In this document: positions 23,888 through 35,324 of the stretch, in pieces
Layout of the letters: each line of letters starts with the position of its first letter
How positions within the stretch are numbered: position 1 is the stretch's first letter
Source of the DNA: Cunninghamella blakesleeana
Lineage: Eukaryota; Mucoromycota; Mucoromycetes; Mucorales; Cunninghamellaceae
Reading direction: 5' to 3'
Assembly (NCBI GenBank): GCA_017871115.1
Contig: JAFCIZ010000001.1
Location: 3,143,501 to 3,207,500, forward strand
DNA: 64,000 bases
Made by a program: the position numbers and the translations under genes
Notes under the pieces: model-generated
What the model saw: only the letters and a program-made list of their open reading frames with translations
Databases searched by the model: none
Told to the model about the DNA's origin: nothing

Positions 23888-25945
23888 ATGAATCGATATT
23901 CACCATCACCATCCATTCAATCGCTTCGTAATGGGAATATAGGTCGTGATCCTTCAACGATCAATTCAGCTTTCCCTGCTACTACTTTTGGATTTCATAA
24001 CAATGGTTGCTCACCTATTAGTTATACATCATTACCACATACCACGACAGGTGAAACGATCGGTGCTTTAGTTGGCGCTTCTATAACAGTAATAGATAAT
24101 ACAATATATGTATTTGCCGGATTTGATCAATATACAGACGAAGTATTCAACAAATTATATAAATTAACCTATAATGAGCATGGGGAATGCCAATGGATAC
24201 GAGTGGTTTATACAAAAGGACGACCACCTGAAAAAAGAAATGATCATTCGGCTACATTATGGGGAAAGGATAAACTAGTGATTTTTGGAGGTAGTTCGGA
24301 AGAAGAAGAAGAAGGTGTAGAAACATTTTATAACGGAATATCCATACTAGATCTTACTACTATGACCTGGGAGCATCCCACCACATTTGGCTATCAGCCA
24401 ATAGGACGGATTAAACATTCAGCTACTATTCATAATAATAAACTTTATATTGCCGGTGGAATATTACCAGCATCCAATGCAACTAGTCAAGGTTCTTTTC
24501 CGAATACTTTATTGATATTGGATTTAACCACTTGGGTATGGCAAGACCCTATTCCTTTTGTTAGTCGATCTCAACATATTACGTTTATTTACAATAATCG
24601 CCTTTATCTATTTGGCGGCCTTCAAGAAGATATGACTCGATCTAATTATTTATCCTTTATTAACCTTTCTCGGTCTAACAATAATAACCACAATGGCACA
24701 GTTACACATGTCGATATTCATTCCCCATTTGCACCTTCTATAACTTCACAAAAATTCCTTCAAATATGTGGTCATCAACTTGTTGTGGTTGTTGTTGAGA
24801 CACCTTCTTCTTTATATAATAATAGTGACCCCCCTCGCCCTTCTTCTTCTTCTTCAACCTCTTCGGCCACTTCTACTTTTAATGGCGTGTGGACTTTAAA
24901 TTTAGAGTCAATGCAGTGGCAATATTATGGTCAACCATTTGGAACTCAACTGGGTAATCAATGGCATTGGATGAATTTTGCTATGGCTGAACATGGTTCT
25001 CATTTTTATTTATTTGGCACTAATGATGAATTCCCTGATGATTATTTTTCAAAAATTTTGTGTATTGATCTAAAAGAAGTTGGTATTATTCGTATTCCTC
25101 CACCAAGACTTGGGTATGATTTGTCTCATTTACTTCAATTAGAGCTCACTAAACCTGATTTTATTATACAATCATCCATTCATGAAAAAGAAAAAGAAGA
25201 AGGAGAAGAAGAAGAAGATAAAGAAGGGAAAGAAATTAAAAACAGGAATAAGGATAATAGGAATGATGAAAAAGATCACGTTATTTATGTTCATCGGCTC
25301 ATTTTACTTGCAAGATGGCCTTATTTTTATAAAAAACAACTGGAAATGGCCCATGGTAATCAATTTAACCTATTAACTCTAAATCAACCACTCTCAACCT
25401 TAAAAATATTTGTGGATTATTTATATAAAGATTATTTAGAAGAAACTATACCAATTGCCATCGTATGTGACTTGTTAGTAATGGGGTATGAATATGAAAT
25501 GGAACGACTGTTCGCCCTATGTCTTGAACGACTTTATCAAAATATAAATGTTAATAATGTTAGCAAAATTTATTACACAGCACATTTAACACATGAAACA
25601 AGCTTACAGCATTATTCCCTTTATTATATATTTCAACATTTTGGTGCTGTCTCCCATAGTGAAGAATTTAGAAATTTACCTCGATCCATCTTTTTTCAAA
25701 TTCTTGATAAAATGCCATCCAATGCTTCTCTTGTTTCTCAACAACATATTCATATGAATCAAATCGATATGAATCATCATGAAGATGAAAATGAAGGCGA
25801 TAATCATGGCAGTGGTAATGAAATTAATAATAACTATGTTCATGATCATCAGAATAATCATCATCGTATTGGGTTAATGGATCATTACCATGAGTTACAT
25901 AGTCAAAATGGAATAACGATCGAGGAGGATGTTATGGAAACCTGA
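23888..25945 (+). CDS. Kelch-repeat and BTB/POZ protein, intronless
   Basis: A single 685-residue open frame. The N-terminal 400 residues form kelch-type beta-propeller repeats (TIYVFAGFDQYTDE, DKLVIFGGSSEEE, KLYIAGGILP, RLYLFGGLQED, HFYLFGTNDEF). A BTB/POZ domain follows, split by a Glu/Lys-rich insert: FIIQSS, then VIYVHRLILLARWPYFYK, then LKIFVDYLYKDYLE. A BACK-like helical part with IYYTAHLTH comes next. The C-terminus is His/Asn/Glu-rich. Order kelch-then-BTB is typical of fungal and amoebal proteins (compare LZTR1-like proteins), opposite to animal BTB-kelch proteins. Such proteins often act as substrate adaptors of cullin-3 ligases or as cortical scaffolds; that role is inferred. Unlike most neighbours it has no intron. 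Confidence 0.9.
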   Translation: MNRYSPSPSIQSLRNGNIGRDPSTINSAFPATTFGFHNNGCSPISYTSLPHTTTGETIGALVGASITVIDNTIYVFAGFDQYTDEVFNKLYKLTYNEHGECQWIRVVYTKGRPPEKRNDHSATLWGKDKLVIFGGSSEEEEEGVETFYNGISILDLTTMTWEHPTTFGYQPIGRIKHSATIHNNKLYIAGGILPASNATSQGSFPNTLLILDLTTWVWQDPIPFVSRSQHITFIYNNRLYLFGGLQEDMTRSNYLSFINLSRSNNNNHNGTVTHVDIHSPFAPSITSQKFLQICGHQLVVVVVETPSSLYNNSDPPRPSSSSSTSSATSTFNGVWTLNLESMQWQYYGQPFGTQLGNQWHWMNFAMAEHGSHFYLFGTNDEFPDDYFSKILCIDLKEVGIIRIPPPRLGYDLSHLLQLELTKPDFIIQSSIHEKEKEEGEEEEDKEGKEIKNRNKDNRNDEKDHVIYVHRLILLARWPYFYKKQLEMAHGNQFNLLTLNQPLSTLKIFVDYLYKDYLEETIPIAIVCDLLVMGYEYEMERLFALCLERLYQNINVNNVSKIYYTAHLTHETSLQHYSLYYIFQHFGAVSHSEEFRNLPRSIFFQILDKMPSNASLVSQQHIHMNQIDMNHHEDENEGDNHGSGNEINNNYVHDHQNNHHRIGLMDHYHELHSQNGITIEEDVMET

Positions 25946-26089
25946 AAAACACACACTCAGATTGATAGCAATTCATGTATTGCCTTAATCAAAAATGGAA
26001 TAAAAATAGATAGATGAAGATATTATTCACGGAAACTTGAACAAAAAAAAATATCATATACTTATTTGTAGCATAGTCATATATATATA

Positions 26090-26120
<31 letters not shown>

Positions 26121-27311
26121 TATAGTTTTATTAATATCGTTGTTTTTTTGCGCTCAATTATTTATTTATATTTATTTAAATAAACTGTATATAAATGTAT
26201 TATTTTTTGCATAGTAAAAAATAGGAAAAGAAAGGAAGGAAAAAAAAAACTGTGTAACGAGTAAAAAAATTTTTTTTTCCTTTACATAATGACAATAAAA
26301 AGGAAACTTTGATAAAAACAGTAATAAATATGGATTATTAAATATGGATTATCTTTCTTTTTTTTTTTTTTAAATCTATTCATTTATTTGTTTTTACTTA
26401 TTTGTTTGTTTGTTATTACTAGGGTTGAAATAAATAAATAAATAAATTGGTATGGGTTATCAATTCAATATAATCAAAATTTATCACTATTGCCAACGGT
26501 TTGATTTCATTCTACTTTATTTATTATTGGATGATCCTCAAATAAACTTTTTTAATACTCTCTCTCCCCCTTCTTTTTAAATAGAATAAGCTAATAAATG
26601 ATATAATATATGATCGAGGTAACTGAAACATTCTTATACATAATATATATTTACACATACATATATAATATATATAATGGTTATAATTATAATAATAAGG
26701 AAGGGGTTTAATTATAATAATTTTTTTTATATTAACTGTTCTTATTATTCTCTAACATTCTACCCTTATTGTATGTAATACATGTATCAGAAAATATCAC
26801 TCAAATAAATAAATAATTTTAAGGCTTAACTGATATATTAACTCATACTTTATTTTTTGTATTTATTATACTGTTTTAATTCGAATTATATTAATGATTT
26901 TGTAATAAAATTATAGTGGAAATGATAATATTTATATTATATAATCACTATCTTATAAAAAGATTTTCATGTAAAAAGGAAAGAGATGCTTCAATCCGAC
27001 TACCATATGATATGGTAAATGAATTTAGCCCTTAAATGGCAATGGGTTACAGAAAAGGCTCAAGCCTTAGTTTTTTATTGGAAAGTTGGAAAAAATTTTC
27101 ATACTCCGTTTTAAAAATAAAAGATATGATTCCCATTTTTATTTTTTTTTTTTCTTTCGATCTTTTCTTTACCTTTCTTTTCTTTTCTTTTTCATTCTTG
27201 TTTTTAAAAAAGAAATTTTATACCATAAATATAAAAAACTTATAATAAATAAATTATTTTATATAAATATATATATATAAATACATTGAAGCCTTTATTC
27301 ATTTATTTATA
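25946..27311. other. Intergenic, AT-rich
   Basis: Between the kelch-BTB stop and the transporter start. It contains a (TTA)n run at about 26091-26120, AAATAAA words usable for polyadenylation near 26178, and a polypyrimidine stretch at about 27145-27200 before the transporter ATG. No gene is seen. Confidence 0.6.
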
Positions 27312-28206
27312 ATGGATATTCCTAGCAATAATAATAATGGAAACGTACACTTAATTCCAAATATACATCCTTCTCACAGATCTCCTAACAGCGTTAGCCC
27401 GAACTATAATAATAATTATGGTACCAATATACCACCACCTTCTAATACTGTTACTACTGATATAGATGAATCAAATAATATGGAAGGTAACTATGGCTCC
27501 TTTTCTGAAAGAATAGGTTCATTTGTTGGCTCTTGTGGTCGTACTTCCTATATGTATATGGCGGAAAATGTCAGTGTTCACAGTAATTCCGATTTACGCC
27601 AATATCCCAATGTAAGTTTTTTTTTTTTATCTTTCTCTAAATATATAGCTACTAATAATGATAATAATAATCATTAATGATGTATTATGTTATCATTTTA
27701 TTATATATGCTTATATATAGAATGACTATGACGATGATCTTGGTTCCGTTGTATCCGATTATATACCGTAAGTTTATAAAATTTGATAAAACTTATTTAA
27801 GATTTTTTATATATTTTATTTTTATTTTCGTTATCACTGACTTTTAAACCTTAATTTATACTTTTTTTTTTTTTCATTCAGATCTAACCGAAAAAACTCA
27901 ATTGGTACTTTACATGATGAGCGGACATCTTTATTAGGTTATACACAATTAGACAAGGTTCTCACGGCTTCCAGTCAAAATTCTGTCATGACAGTTCTTA
28001 CTGTAAATTTGTCTCATTTAAAGTCTACTTTTATACAATCTGTCTTCAATTCAATTAACATTTTAGCTGGTGTAGGGATTTTAGCTTTACCATTGGCTTT
28101 TAAGGTAAGATAAAATGAATATATATGTCTATGAATATATATCTATTAGAGAAAGAAGTGAATTATAGCATTAATTACACATTATTGCTATCATTTATTT
28201 ATTTAC

Positions 28207-28242
<36 letters not shown>

Positions 28243-28476
28243 TTATAAAAATGTTGGTAAAAAAAATATAGTATACTGGTTGGATTATTGGAATGTCCAT
28301 CTTCTTTTTCTGTTTAGGATTAACTAATTATACTGCAAAATTAGTAGGAAGATGTTTACATGCATTTCCTGATTCTCAAACTTATGGTGACATGGCCTAT
28401 AATGCTTTTGGTTATAAAGGTCGTATCTTGGTGTCTGCTTTATTTATATCAGAATTAATTACTTGCAGGTAATACA

Positions 28477-28512
<36 letters not shown>

Positions 28513-30009
28513 TATATATTATATATATATTAGAGTGAAGAAAAAAAAAAATTAAAGCCAATGGGAAAAAAAATATATAAATGTATATGTAATATAGATA
28601 AAGTTTATAGATCAAACTTTTTTTTTTTTTTTTTTACAACTCGCCTTCTAATTTATTATAATTTTATTTTATAATTTTTTTTTTTTTAAATCTCAGTGTT
28701 GGGCTAGTTATCTTATTATGTGATGGATTAGAATCTTTATTCCCTGATAGTCATCCTATTTTATTAAAAGTGGTAGCCTTTTCCATACTTACACCTATGT
28801 TATTTATTCCTGTCCGTCATCTTGCCTATACAAGTTTAATTGGTATCATGAGTGTCTTTTTTATTATTTTGGTACTTTTAATCGATGGCTTTTCTAAACC
28901 AGATAGTCCTGGATCTCTATTTGAAGCGGCGGTAAGAATAAAGAAAAAAGAAAAAATATATAAAATGATATCACATTACTTACAAAAAAAGAAAAAATAA
29001 ACAGCGGGATAAATTATTTTCTTATGGTTCTAAAAGGAAATGAATATTAATTATATTCTTTTTTGAATGACTTTTTTATTTAATTCTATTTCCTTTTTTA
29101 GGATACTTCTATGTTACCAATGGATTGGATGTTTGTACCAAAAAGTTTTGGTTTATTTATGGCTTGTTTTGCTGGTCATGCCGTCTTTCCTACCATATAT
29201 CGTGATATGCAAAAACCTCAGCAATTTACAAGAATGGTGAACTTTACTTATTTTATTACTGCCATTGTAAGTGTCATTTAAAATGAATAAAATAAAATGT
29301 ATATATAAAAAAAGGAAAGGGGTATGTTTTTTTTATGGGAACTTATCAATGTTTATTTTTAATTTAGATCTACTTTTTAGTTGGCTTTTGTGGATATCGT
29401 ATGTTTGGTTCTGCTACAATGCAAGAGGTGATAAAATAAAAAAATTATTTGTTTATTTGTTTATAAAATTAGAGAAAAAAAGTATTTATTTAAAATTAGG
29501 AAGAAAAAAAAAAGTGCCAATTATTTATTTATATTATTATTATTATTATATCACTTTTATAGATCACACAAAACTTAATGACAATCCCACAATACAATCC
29601 ATTCATTAACCGATTAGCCGTATGGTTAATAGCTGTCAATCCTATTGCGAAATACTCATTAACTTTAAACCCTGTCAATCTTAGTTGGGAGTTGGCCATC
29701 TTCCGACATGCTTATATGGAAAACGTATGTAATAAAAAACCATGGGTTGGAAAGTGTATTCGCATTTGTGGTAGGATCTTTATTAGTGCATTTATTGTCG
29801 TCTTTGCTTATATGGTACCTGAATTTGATCGAATCATGTCATTATTGGGTGCTTGTTTCTCATTTATTATTTGTGGTATTTTCCCTATTATTTGTTATTT
29901 GAAATTATTCAGTCAAAATTTACCTTATCATAATATGTGCTTGTTATTTATTTTATTATTAATCTCTTTATGTTTAGCTACTTTAGGTACCGTTTGGAGT
30001 TTTATTTAA
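27312..30009 (+). CDS. AAAP/AVT-type amino-acid transporter (vacuolar AVT1-like)
   Basis: This family moves neutral amino acids across the vacuolar membrane by proton exchange. Eight exons: 27312-27611, 27721-27767, 27882-28104, 28272-28468, 28697-28931, 29102-29266, 29368-29427 and 29563-30009; 557 residues. The first 170 residues are a hydrophilic Asn/Ser-rich cytosolic tail. The first membrane helix carries the family hallmark NSINILAGVGILALPLAFK, followed by GWIIGMSIFFFCLGLTNYTA; about 11 hydrophobic segments follow, including FAGHAVFPTIYRDM, the AVT signature around helix 6. The long N-terminal tail is like yeast Avt1, where it is regulatory. Intron 3 contains a (CTAT)n tract and intron 4 an (ATAC)n tract. 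Substrate cannot be read from sequence. It converges on the GSKIP-domain gene. Confidence 0.9.
28205..28242. repeat. (CTAT)n microsatellite in transporter intron 3
   Basis: About nine copies of the CTAT tetranucleotide, entirely inside the intron between exons ending 28104 and starting 28272. Confidence 0.95.
28473..28505. repeat. (ATAC)n microsatellite in transporter intron 4
   Basis: About eight copies of ATAC, merging into a TA run, starting just 4 bases after the donor site GTAATACATA. Confidence 0.95.
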
Positions 30010-30068
30010 AAAAAAAAAAAAAAAACAAAACAAAAACAAAAAAAACAAAAGATAAAACAAAGTCATTC

Positions 30069-30106
<38 letters not shown>

Positions 30107-30555
30107 GTATTACTACTACTATTATACTATTGTTATTATAATTTTTTTATCATCTCTCTCTTTTATTCCTATTTACATATATATAATGTATGTTTTGTAT
30201 CTATAATAATTATTGCTAAAAAACCAAAAGTTATTTTTATTACTGTTAAATAAAAGAATCAAACCATAAATATACTTTTATTTTAATGACTTATTCTCAC
30301 AACCCTAACCTTATTTTATTAATTATTATTTTTTTGTGATTCCTATATTTATTGCTAAACGTTCTACCGCATTTCCCATCACCATTACTATAATTATTTG
30401 TGAGATTATTTTATTGATTTAAAGTAATGATATTTTTATTAAAAATGATAATAAAAATATACATGTAAGCCTTGGTATAACTAAACGAATATATATATAC
30501 GAATTTTTTATTTTTTATTTTTTATATTTAATTTTTATTTTACATAAATAAGCAC
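30010..30555. other. Intergenic, convergent 3' ends
   Basis: Lies between the stops of the transporter (+) and the GSKIP-domain gene (-). It contains A-rich DNA just after the transporter stop and a (TTA)n run at about 30073-30110; AAATAAAAG near 30247 could serve polyadenylation. No gene is seen. Confidence 0.6.
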
Positions 30556-31215
30556 TTAATTTATCCACTGATTGATTTCATCTATAATATCCGCTGCTGC
30601 AGAAGTAGGAAGGGGAGGTATTAATGAGGTGCTATCATTGTTATTATTGTTATTGTTATTATTATTATAATGCTGATATTGGATTGGGTTGTTATGGTAA
30701 GACATATTATTATCATTACTGTTGTTACTATTATTATTATTATTATCGTTGTGGTTGTTGTTGTTGCTGCTGCTGTTATTATTACTATTATTAGATATAT
30801 TAGATGTAGGTGAGGATGATGATATTGATGGCGAGGAAGCAGATAAAAATGAAGAAACAGAATGGTGATCCATCAGAGCATGTTGTTGTTGTAGATCAGA
30901 AATAGAAGGTGAATTTATAGATGAAGAGTGATTTAATGTTTGTTGATGATGTAATAATTGTTCTTGTTGAACTTTATGCAGTTTTTCATATAGAGTTGCT
31001 TGGAATCGTTCTTTAAATAAAGGAGAGATTGTCATTAATAAACTTTCCATTGTTTCATAAGGTCCCGTTTCAACACAAGATTGGACAAATTCAGCTGCTT
31101 GGATAGTATTTTGATCATGTGCTAAAGGTAAAGAAGACGCTATCTAATAATTGCAATAGCATATATATATATATATATACATATATATAATCAATAAGTA
31201 CATACGTACATACGT

Positions 31216-31247
<32 letters not shown>

Positions 31248-31559
31248 ATACACACACACACACATATATATATATATATTATTATTATTATTATCATTAT
31301 TTATTTGTCTACTATTTTCTTTCCTTTTCTTTTTTTCTCTCTCTAATAGTAGCATTTTTATATCTTATTAAAGTCTTACTTTATAACCTTGGTTGGAAAC
31401 TTCAATAACGACAATGACACCTTCTAATAAAGTTAAATCCAGCCGTCCAATACCTAGTATTTCATCTTTTACAAATACAGCTGCTGAACCGGGAACAATA
31501 CCATAATCATAATCTTTTGTTATTGAATCTAATTCTTCTGATAACGTGCTATACCTCAT
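30556..31559 (-). CDS. GSKIP-domain protein with Asn/Ser-rich tail
   Basis: Animal GSKIP binds GSK3-beta and anchors PKA; the same fold occurs in CLU/TIF31-type proteins. Exons 31380-31559 and 30556-31143 give 255 residues. The first 110 residues match the GSKIP fold: IVVIEVSNQGYK, then YETMESLLMTISPLFKERFQATLYEKLHKV, which corresponds to the C-terminal helices of human GSKIP (HETVYSLL...LSPAYREAFGNAL). The remaining 145 residues are a Ser/Asn/His-rich tail ending in DEINQWIN. Human GSKIP is only 139 residues and ends where this tail begins. The start at 31559 is chosen because the open frame upstream lacks an ATG; an additional upstream exon is possible. Kinase binding is not demonstrated by sequence. 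Confidence 0.8.
31215..31264. repeat. (CA)n microsatellite in the GSKIP-gene intron
   Basis: About 50 bp of CA dinucleotide interrupted by two ATA words, flanked by TA repeats, between exons ending at 31143 and starting at 31380. CA repeats are otherwise rare in this TA/AAT-dominated window. Confidence 0.95.
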
Positions 31560-32458
31560 AATTTGTTTGCTATTCTTATTAATAATCAAATAAAGTACAA
31601 ATTAAGAATATATTAAAAAAGAAAAAAAAAAAAAACTATAGTTATATGTATAGATATATAAATAAAATTATAATAAATAAAAATAAATAAAGATGAAGAA
31701 TAAAATGATAATATCAATTATTTATAATTCAAATATATAAATAAATAAATAAATGGATTGATATATTATAAAATAAACTATTATAAAAAGAACTTGAGCT
31801 TTTTTTTAATAATAATAATAATAAAAGTGGAAGAGAAAAGAAAAAGAAAGATAAAAAAAAAGTGGGGGAAATTTTTAAAAAAAATTTGGCGGCGGAGCGG
31901 GAAAAATATTGAAATGAAAATCTTTTTTTTTTAACTGGTCTGGCGGTCTCCCCGAAAGACTCAGCATCTGGGAGCAAGCAAACATCAAACATGCATTTTT
32001 TAAAAGTAAAAAATATTCTCATGTACTATTTTTTTAAAAAATAAATAAGCATAAATTTAATGATGATAATAATAGTATAATAGTATAATAATGATATTAA
32101 TTCTATATGAGATCATAATTTTTTTACACTATAAATACCTTTTTTTATGTAAAATACGTTTAAGATCTTTTCTTAAAAAGGAAACTTTAATAACCGAGCA
32201 ATACGATCGCTTTATTTTCATAATGTATGAATTAAAAAAAAAAAAAAATAGATAGAAATAGAAATAAAAATATATAAAAAAAAGAATTACGCAATTGTTT
32301 AAATAGGATAAAATAAAATAAACAAAAGAATTTATTTTGATATGCTTTATTTAAAGAACCACTAGATAATATATTTAAAATGAAGGGTATATATTAGGTT
32401 GATATACAGGAAAAAAAAGAAAAAAAAAAAATAGGGTCTAAGTTTAAAAATGTATATT
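31560..32458. other. Intergenic with a small CG-richer island
   Basis: Lies between the LRR-protein stop and the GSKIP-gene start, both minus strand. Most is AT-rich, but 31885-31985 stands out: TTTGGCGGCGGAGCGGGAAA, then a 50-bp block around CTGGCGGTCTCCCCGAAAG ending in GGGAGCAAGC. No good ORF or tRNA fold is seen. It is probably the GSKIP-gene promoter; a small RNA cannot be excluded. Confidence 0.5.
31897..31904. promoter_or_regulatory. E2F-type site upstream of the GSKIP gene
   Basis: GCGGGAAA, the reverse complement of the E2F core TTTCCCGC, about 340 bp upstream of the GSKIP-gene ATG, with a second GGCGG word 5 bases away. Fungal genomes outside the yeasts keep E2F/DP factors, so the match could be functional. 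Evidence is a motif match only. Confidence 0.3.
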
Positions 32459-34186
32459 TTATAGTTTAGTTAGAGATAAAAATCCAGAATGATTTTTATT
32501 CATGACTTTTTTTCGAAGAGAAGGAGACCAAGTATTAATAGATGAATCATGATCGTGATCATTATTATTACTATAATTACTGTTGTTATTGTTGTTGTTG
32601 TTGTTACTGTCGCTGTTTGCAATAAAAGTAATATAAGAATCATTTTCTAAAAGTTGTAAATTTGGATCTATGATGGATGTAGGGTCTTTTTTCTCTATAG
32701 GGTGTATTATGGAGTACTTATTTCTATTTTTTTTCTTTTTTGGGTATTGTAAATTTGGTAAAGATGGTAAATAAGGCATGAATGGTGAAAAGTAGGTAGT
32801 ATAAGATGATGAAGATGTAGTATTTGTAATTACATTAGATGAAAATAAAGAAGTTGAAAACATGGATAAAAGTCGATCCTGTTCAGTGACAAAATGAGCC
32901 TTACATAATCTATATTCAACAGGAATCCATTTTTGGTTTCGTTCAATTAACCTTCCTCTTAAAATAAAAGTATCAAAATAAGGTTCTTGACATAAAGAGC
33001 AAGGTGTAGATGATTGTAAATAGCTTATTAGATGCGAGGGCAATTCGTGTATAAAGGATGAGGATAGATGGTAATCACGATTACGTATAATTTGACGAGC
33101 ACATAATTCTTTTAAGGAGGGGAGTGAGTGAGATAGAGTATAACAAGGTAGTTTCATACGCGTCACAGGCGGCATGGTATCATTTAAAATGGGGCATCCT
33201 TCTAAAATCAGTCTTTTTAATTGTTGTAATTGAGTGATTTCAGCTGGTAAGACGGAGATGGTATTATGAGATAAATCTAATATTGCTAATCGTTTTAATC
33301 CAAGGAAAAAATGGACAGGAACCGCTTTTAATTGATTGGAAGACAAAATACAATATTGCAACTTTTTAAGATAACGAATACATGGTGTAATAGATGTGAG
33401 ATGATTATGCGAGATATCTAATTCAATTAATTGTGTTAAATAGCCTATTGTTTCCGGTAATGAATTTAATTGATTATGACCTAAATATAAACTTTCTAAG
33501 GATTGAAGATAACCAATCGATTCTGGCAACGACATTAATTTATTATTAGACCTATATGAATAAAAGATAGAGGTAATAATTAAAAATAAGTAAAATATAA
33601 TTGATTAAATAATCAATAAACTGATTCTAAATTATGTCATCTTATTATTATTGTTTACTTACAAATCTAATTTACGCAAAGTATTTATTAAGCCAATATT
33701 AGAACTTAAATAAGACAAGTTATGGTGAGATAAAGAAATAACACGTAGCATTTTATCCATTGTTTGGAGGTCTTTAAGTGTGATTTTTTGTTGTTGTTCT
33801 TTTTCTGAAACATTTAACGTGTTTTCATATGCAATATTATTATTATCATTATTATATGTTAAAAAAGTAGAAGAATAATAAGTTGAATCTATGTAGTCGA
33901 GATCGTTTGATAAGGTATTTATATTGTTATTTAAAAAAAAAGTTGCAGAAGAAGAAGAGGAAGAATAAGGGGAAAGTGGCAAAGAAAGAGTAGAAGGAGT
34001 TGGTGTGCACGGTTGACTACTTAAACCATAGCACTGTGGTTGGTTTATTAATCTATCATGGTAAAGTTTCGTTTTTATTGGTATTATTCTTTTATCCTCG
34101 CTATTTTCATTGTTCTTTTTACTATTATTAACATGAATATAGCCAATAGTTATTGTTTCATATAATTTACTATTTGCATTTCCCAT
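32459..34186 (-). CDS. Leucine-rich-repeat protein with N-myristoylation motif and C-terminal Cys/His motif
   Basis: Exons 33663-34186 and 32459-33551 give 538 residues. The N-terminus MGNANSKLY fits an N-myristoylation signal (Gly2, Ser6 and Lys7), suggesting membrane attachment. Residues up to about 140 are low-complexity Ser/Asn/Thr. Six or seven LRR units follow (residues about 145-300), with patterns such as LESLYLGHNQLNSLPETIG and LAILDLSHNTISVLPAEIT. After the repeats comes LPSLKELCARQII and a candidate zinc motif: C359, C362, then C391 and H394 in PVEYRLCKAHF. The same LRR-plus-CxxC...CxxH layout is known from uncharacterised fungal LRR proteins. The C-terminus is Ser/Asn-rich. The single intron falls inside the first LRR. 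Function is unknown; a signalling scaffold is the likely type. Confidence 0.82.
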
Positions 34187-34487
34187 TTATATTTTGTATA
34201 TTTATAAGAGAGGAAAAGAAAAAAAAAGAAAGATAGAGAGAAAGAGTGAGAGAAAGAAAGAAAATAAAAATAAAAATTATATGGGCGTTATTAAAAAAAA
34301 AAAAAGGGGAGAGGGCGTTTAAATTTTTTTTAATGTGAATTGTCTTTTTTAAAAATAAAAAACATTTTAAAATGAAAACAAAAAGGGAGAAAAAAAAAAG
34401 TAGGGGAATAAAATATATTTATTTTTATAATCCAGAATATATATTTCAATATAGATGATTTGAATTTTAAAAATAACCTTTTTTACC
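34187..34487. other. Intergenic, AG/AT-rich
   Basis: A short spacer between the MEMO1 stop and the LRR-protein start. It has purine-rich stretches (GAAAGA repeats) and poly-A runs and two GGGCG words at about 34284 and 34313. No gene is seen. Confidence 0.55.
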
Positions 34488-35066
34488 TTATTTATTTAAA
34501 ATAGTAATATAAGCACTAGCATAACTAACACTGCTATCTTTAATTGTATGGCAAGGACTACTTTGAGCATATTTAATAAATTGAATGGATTTTTCATATT
34601 GTTGATCATTTAATGTCTGTAAAGCTGCCATTAATACACAAATAGGATGTCTTCCACAAATAGTATTTTGAGTTTCATTTAAATATGACCGAAAGGCTTT
34701 TACATCTAGGGATTCAATGGCTTTAATTCCAGTTTGATCTAATTGTTCAATGGATTTATAAATCGGTATATCATCATCAATATTAAGAGAGTCATCCCTT
34801 TGAAGATGCTTTCCTTGATAATAGGTATATCGAAACCTTTCCCCCCAATGACAAAAATCGGATGATACTATAAATAAATTGCTTGGATCGGAAAGGTGTT
34901 GTCCAAAAATCTTGCCATATTTATCTTCTTTTTCTTCACGAATTGACCCAACAAGGATAGGAATTATTTTAATATCATTGATTTTCCTATTTTATAAATA
35001 TAAAAATAAAAACGAACCGTTTTTTGGTCAATATACATACCCATATATATACATGTACATATATAT

Positions 35067-35100
<34 letters not shown>

Positions 35101-35280
35101 CCTACTTTTCAAAAATTTTAAAAATATAAGGTAAATGCATTTCAATGCTATGTTCATCTTCATCCGCTGATTTGCTCATTAACGTAAATTGTTTTGTCAA
35201 GTATAATTCACTAATAACTAAATATTGATAATCATTATAATAATAATAATCAATTCATCCATTTTATCTTTATTTTAATT

Positions 35281-35324
<44 letters not shown>

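Noticed and set aside
28205..28505. Regularly repeated units considered as a CRISPR-like array
   Set aside because: They are intronic tetranucleotide microsatellites without spacers, in a eukaryotic gene.
31729..32022. Minus-strand frame of 97 codons over the CG-richer island
   Set aside because: Ends in poly-Phe/Leu/Ser from T-rich DNA; no splice context, no family resemblance, and it lies in a promoter region.
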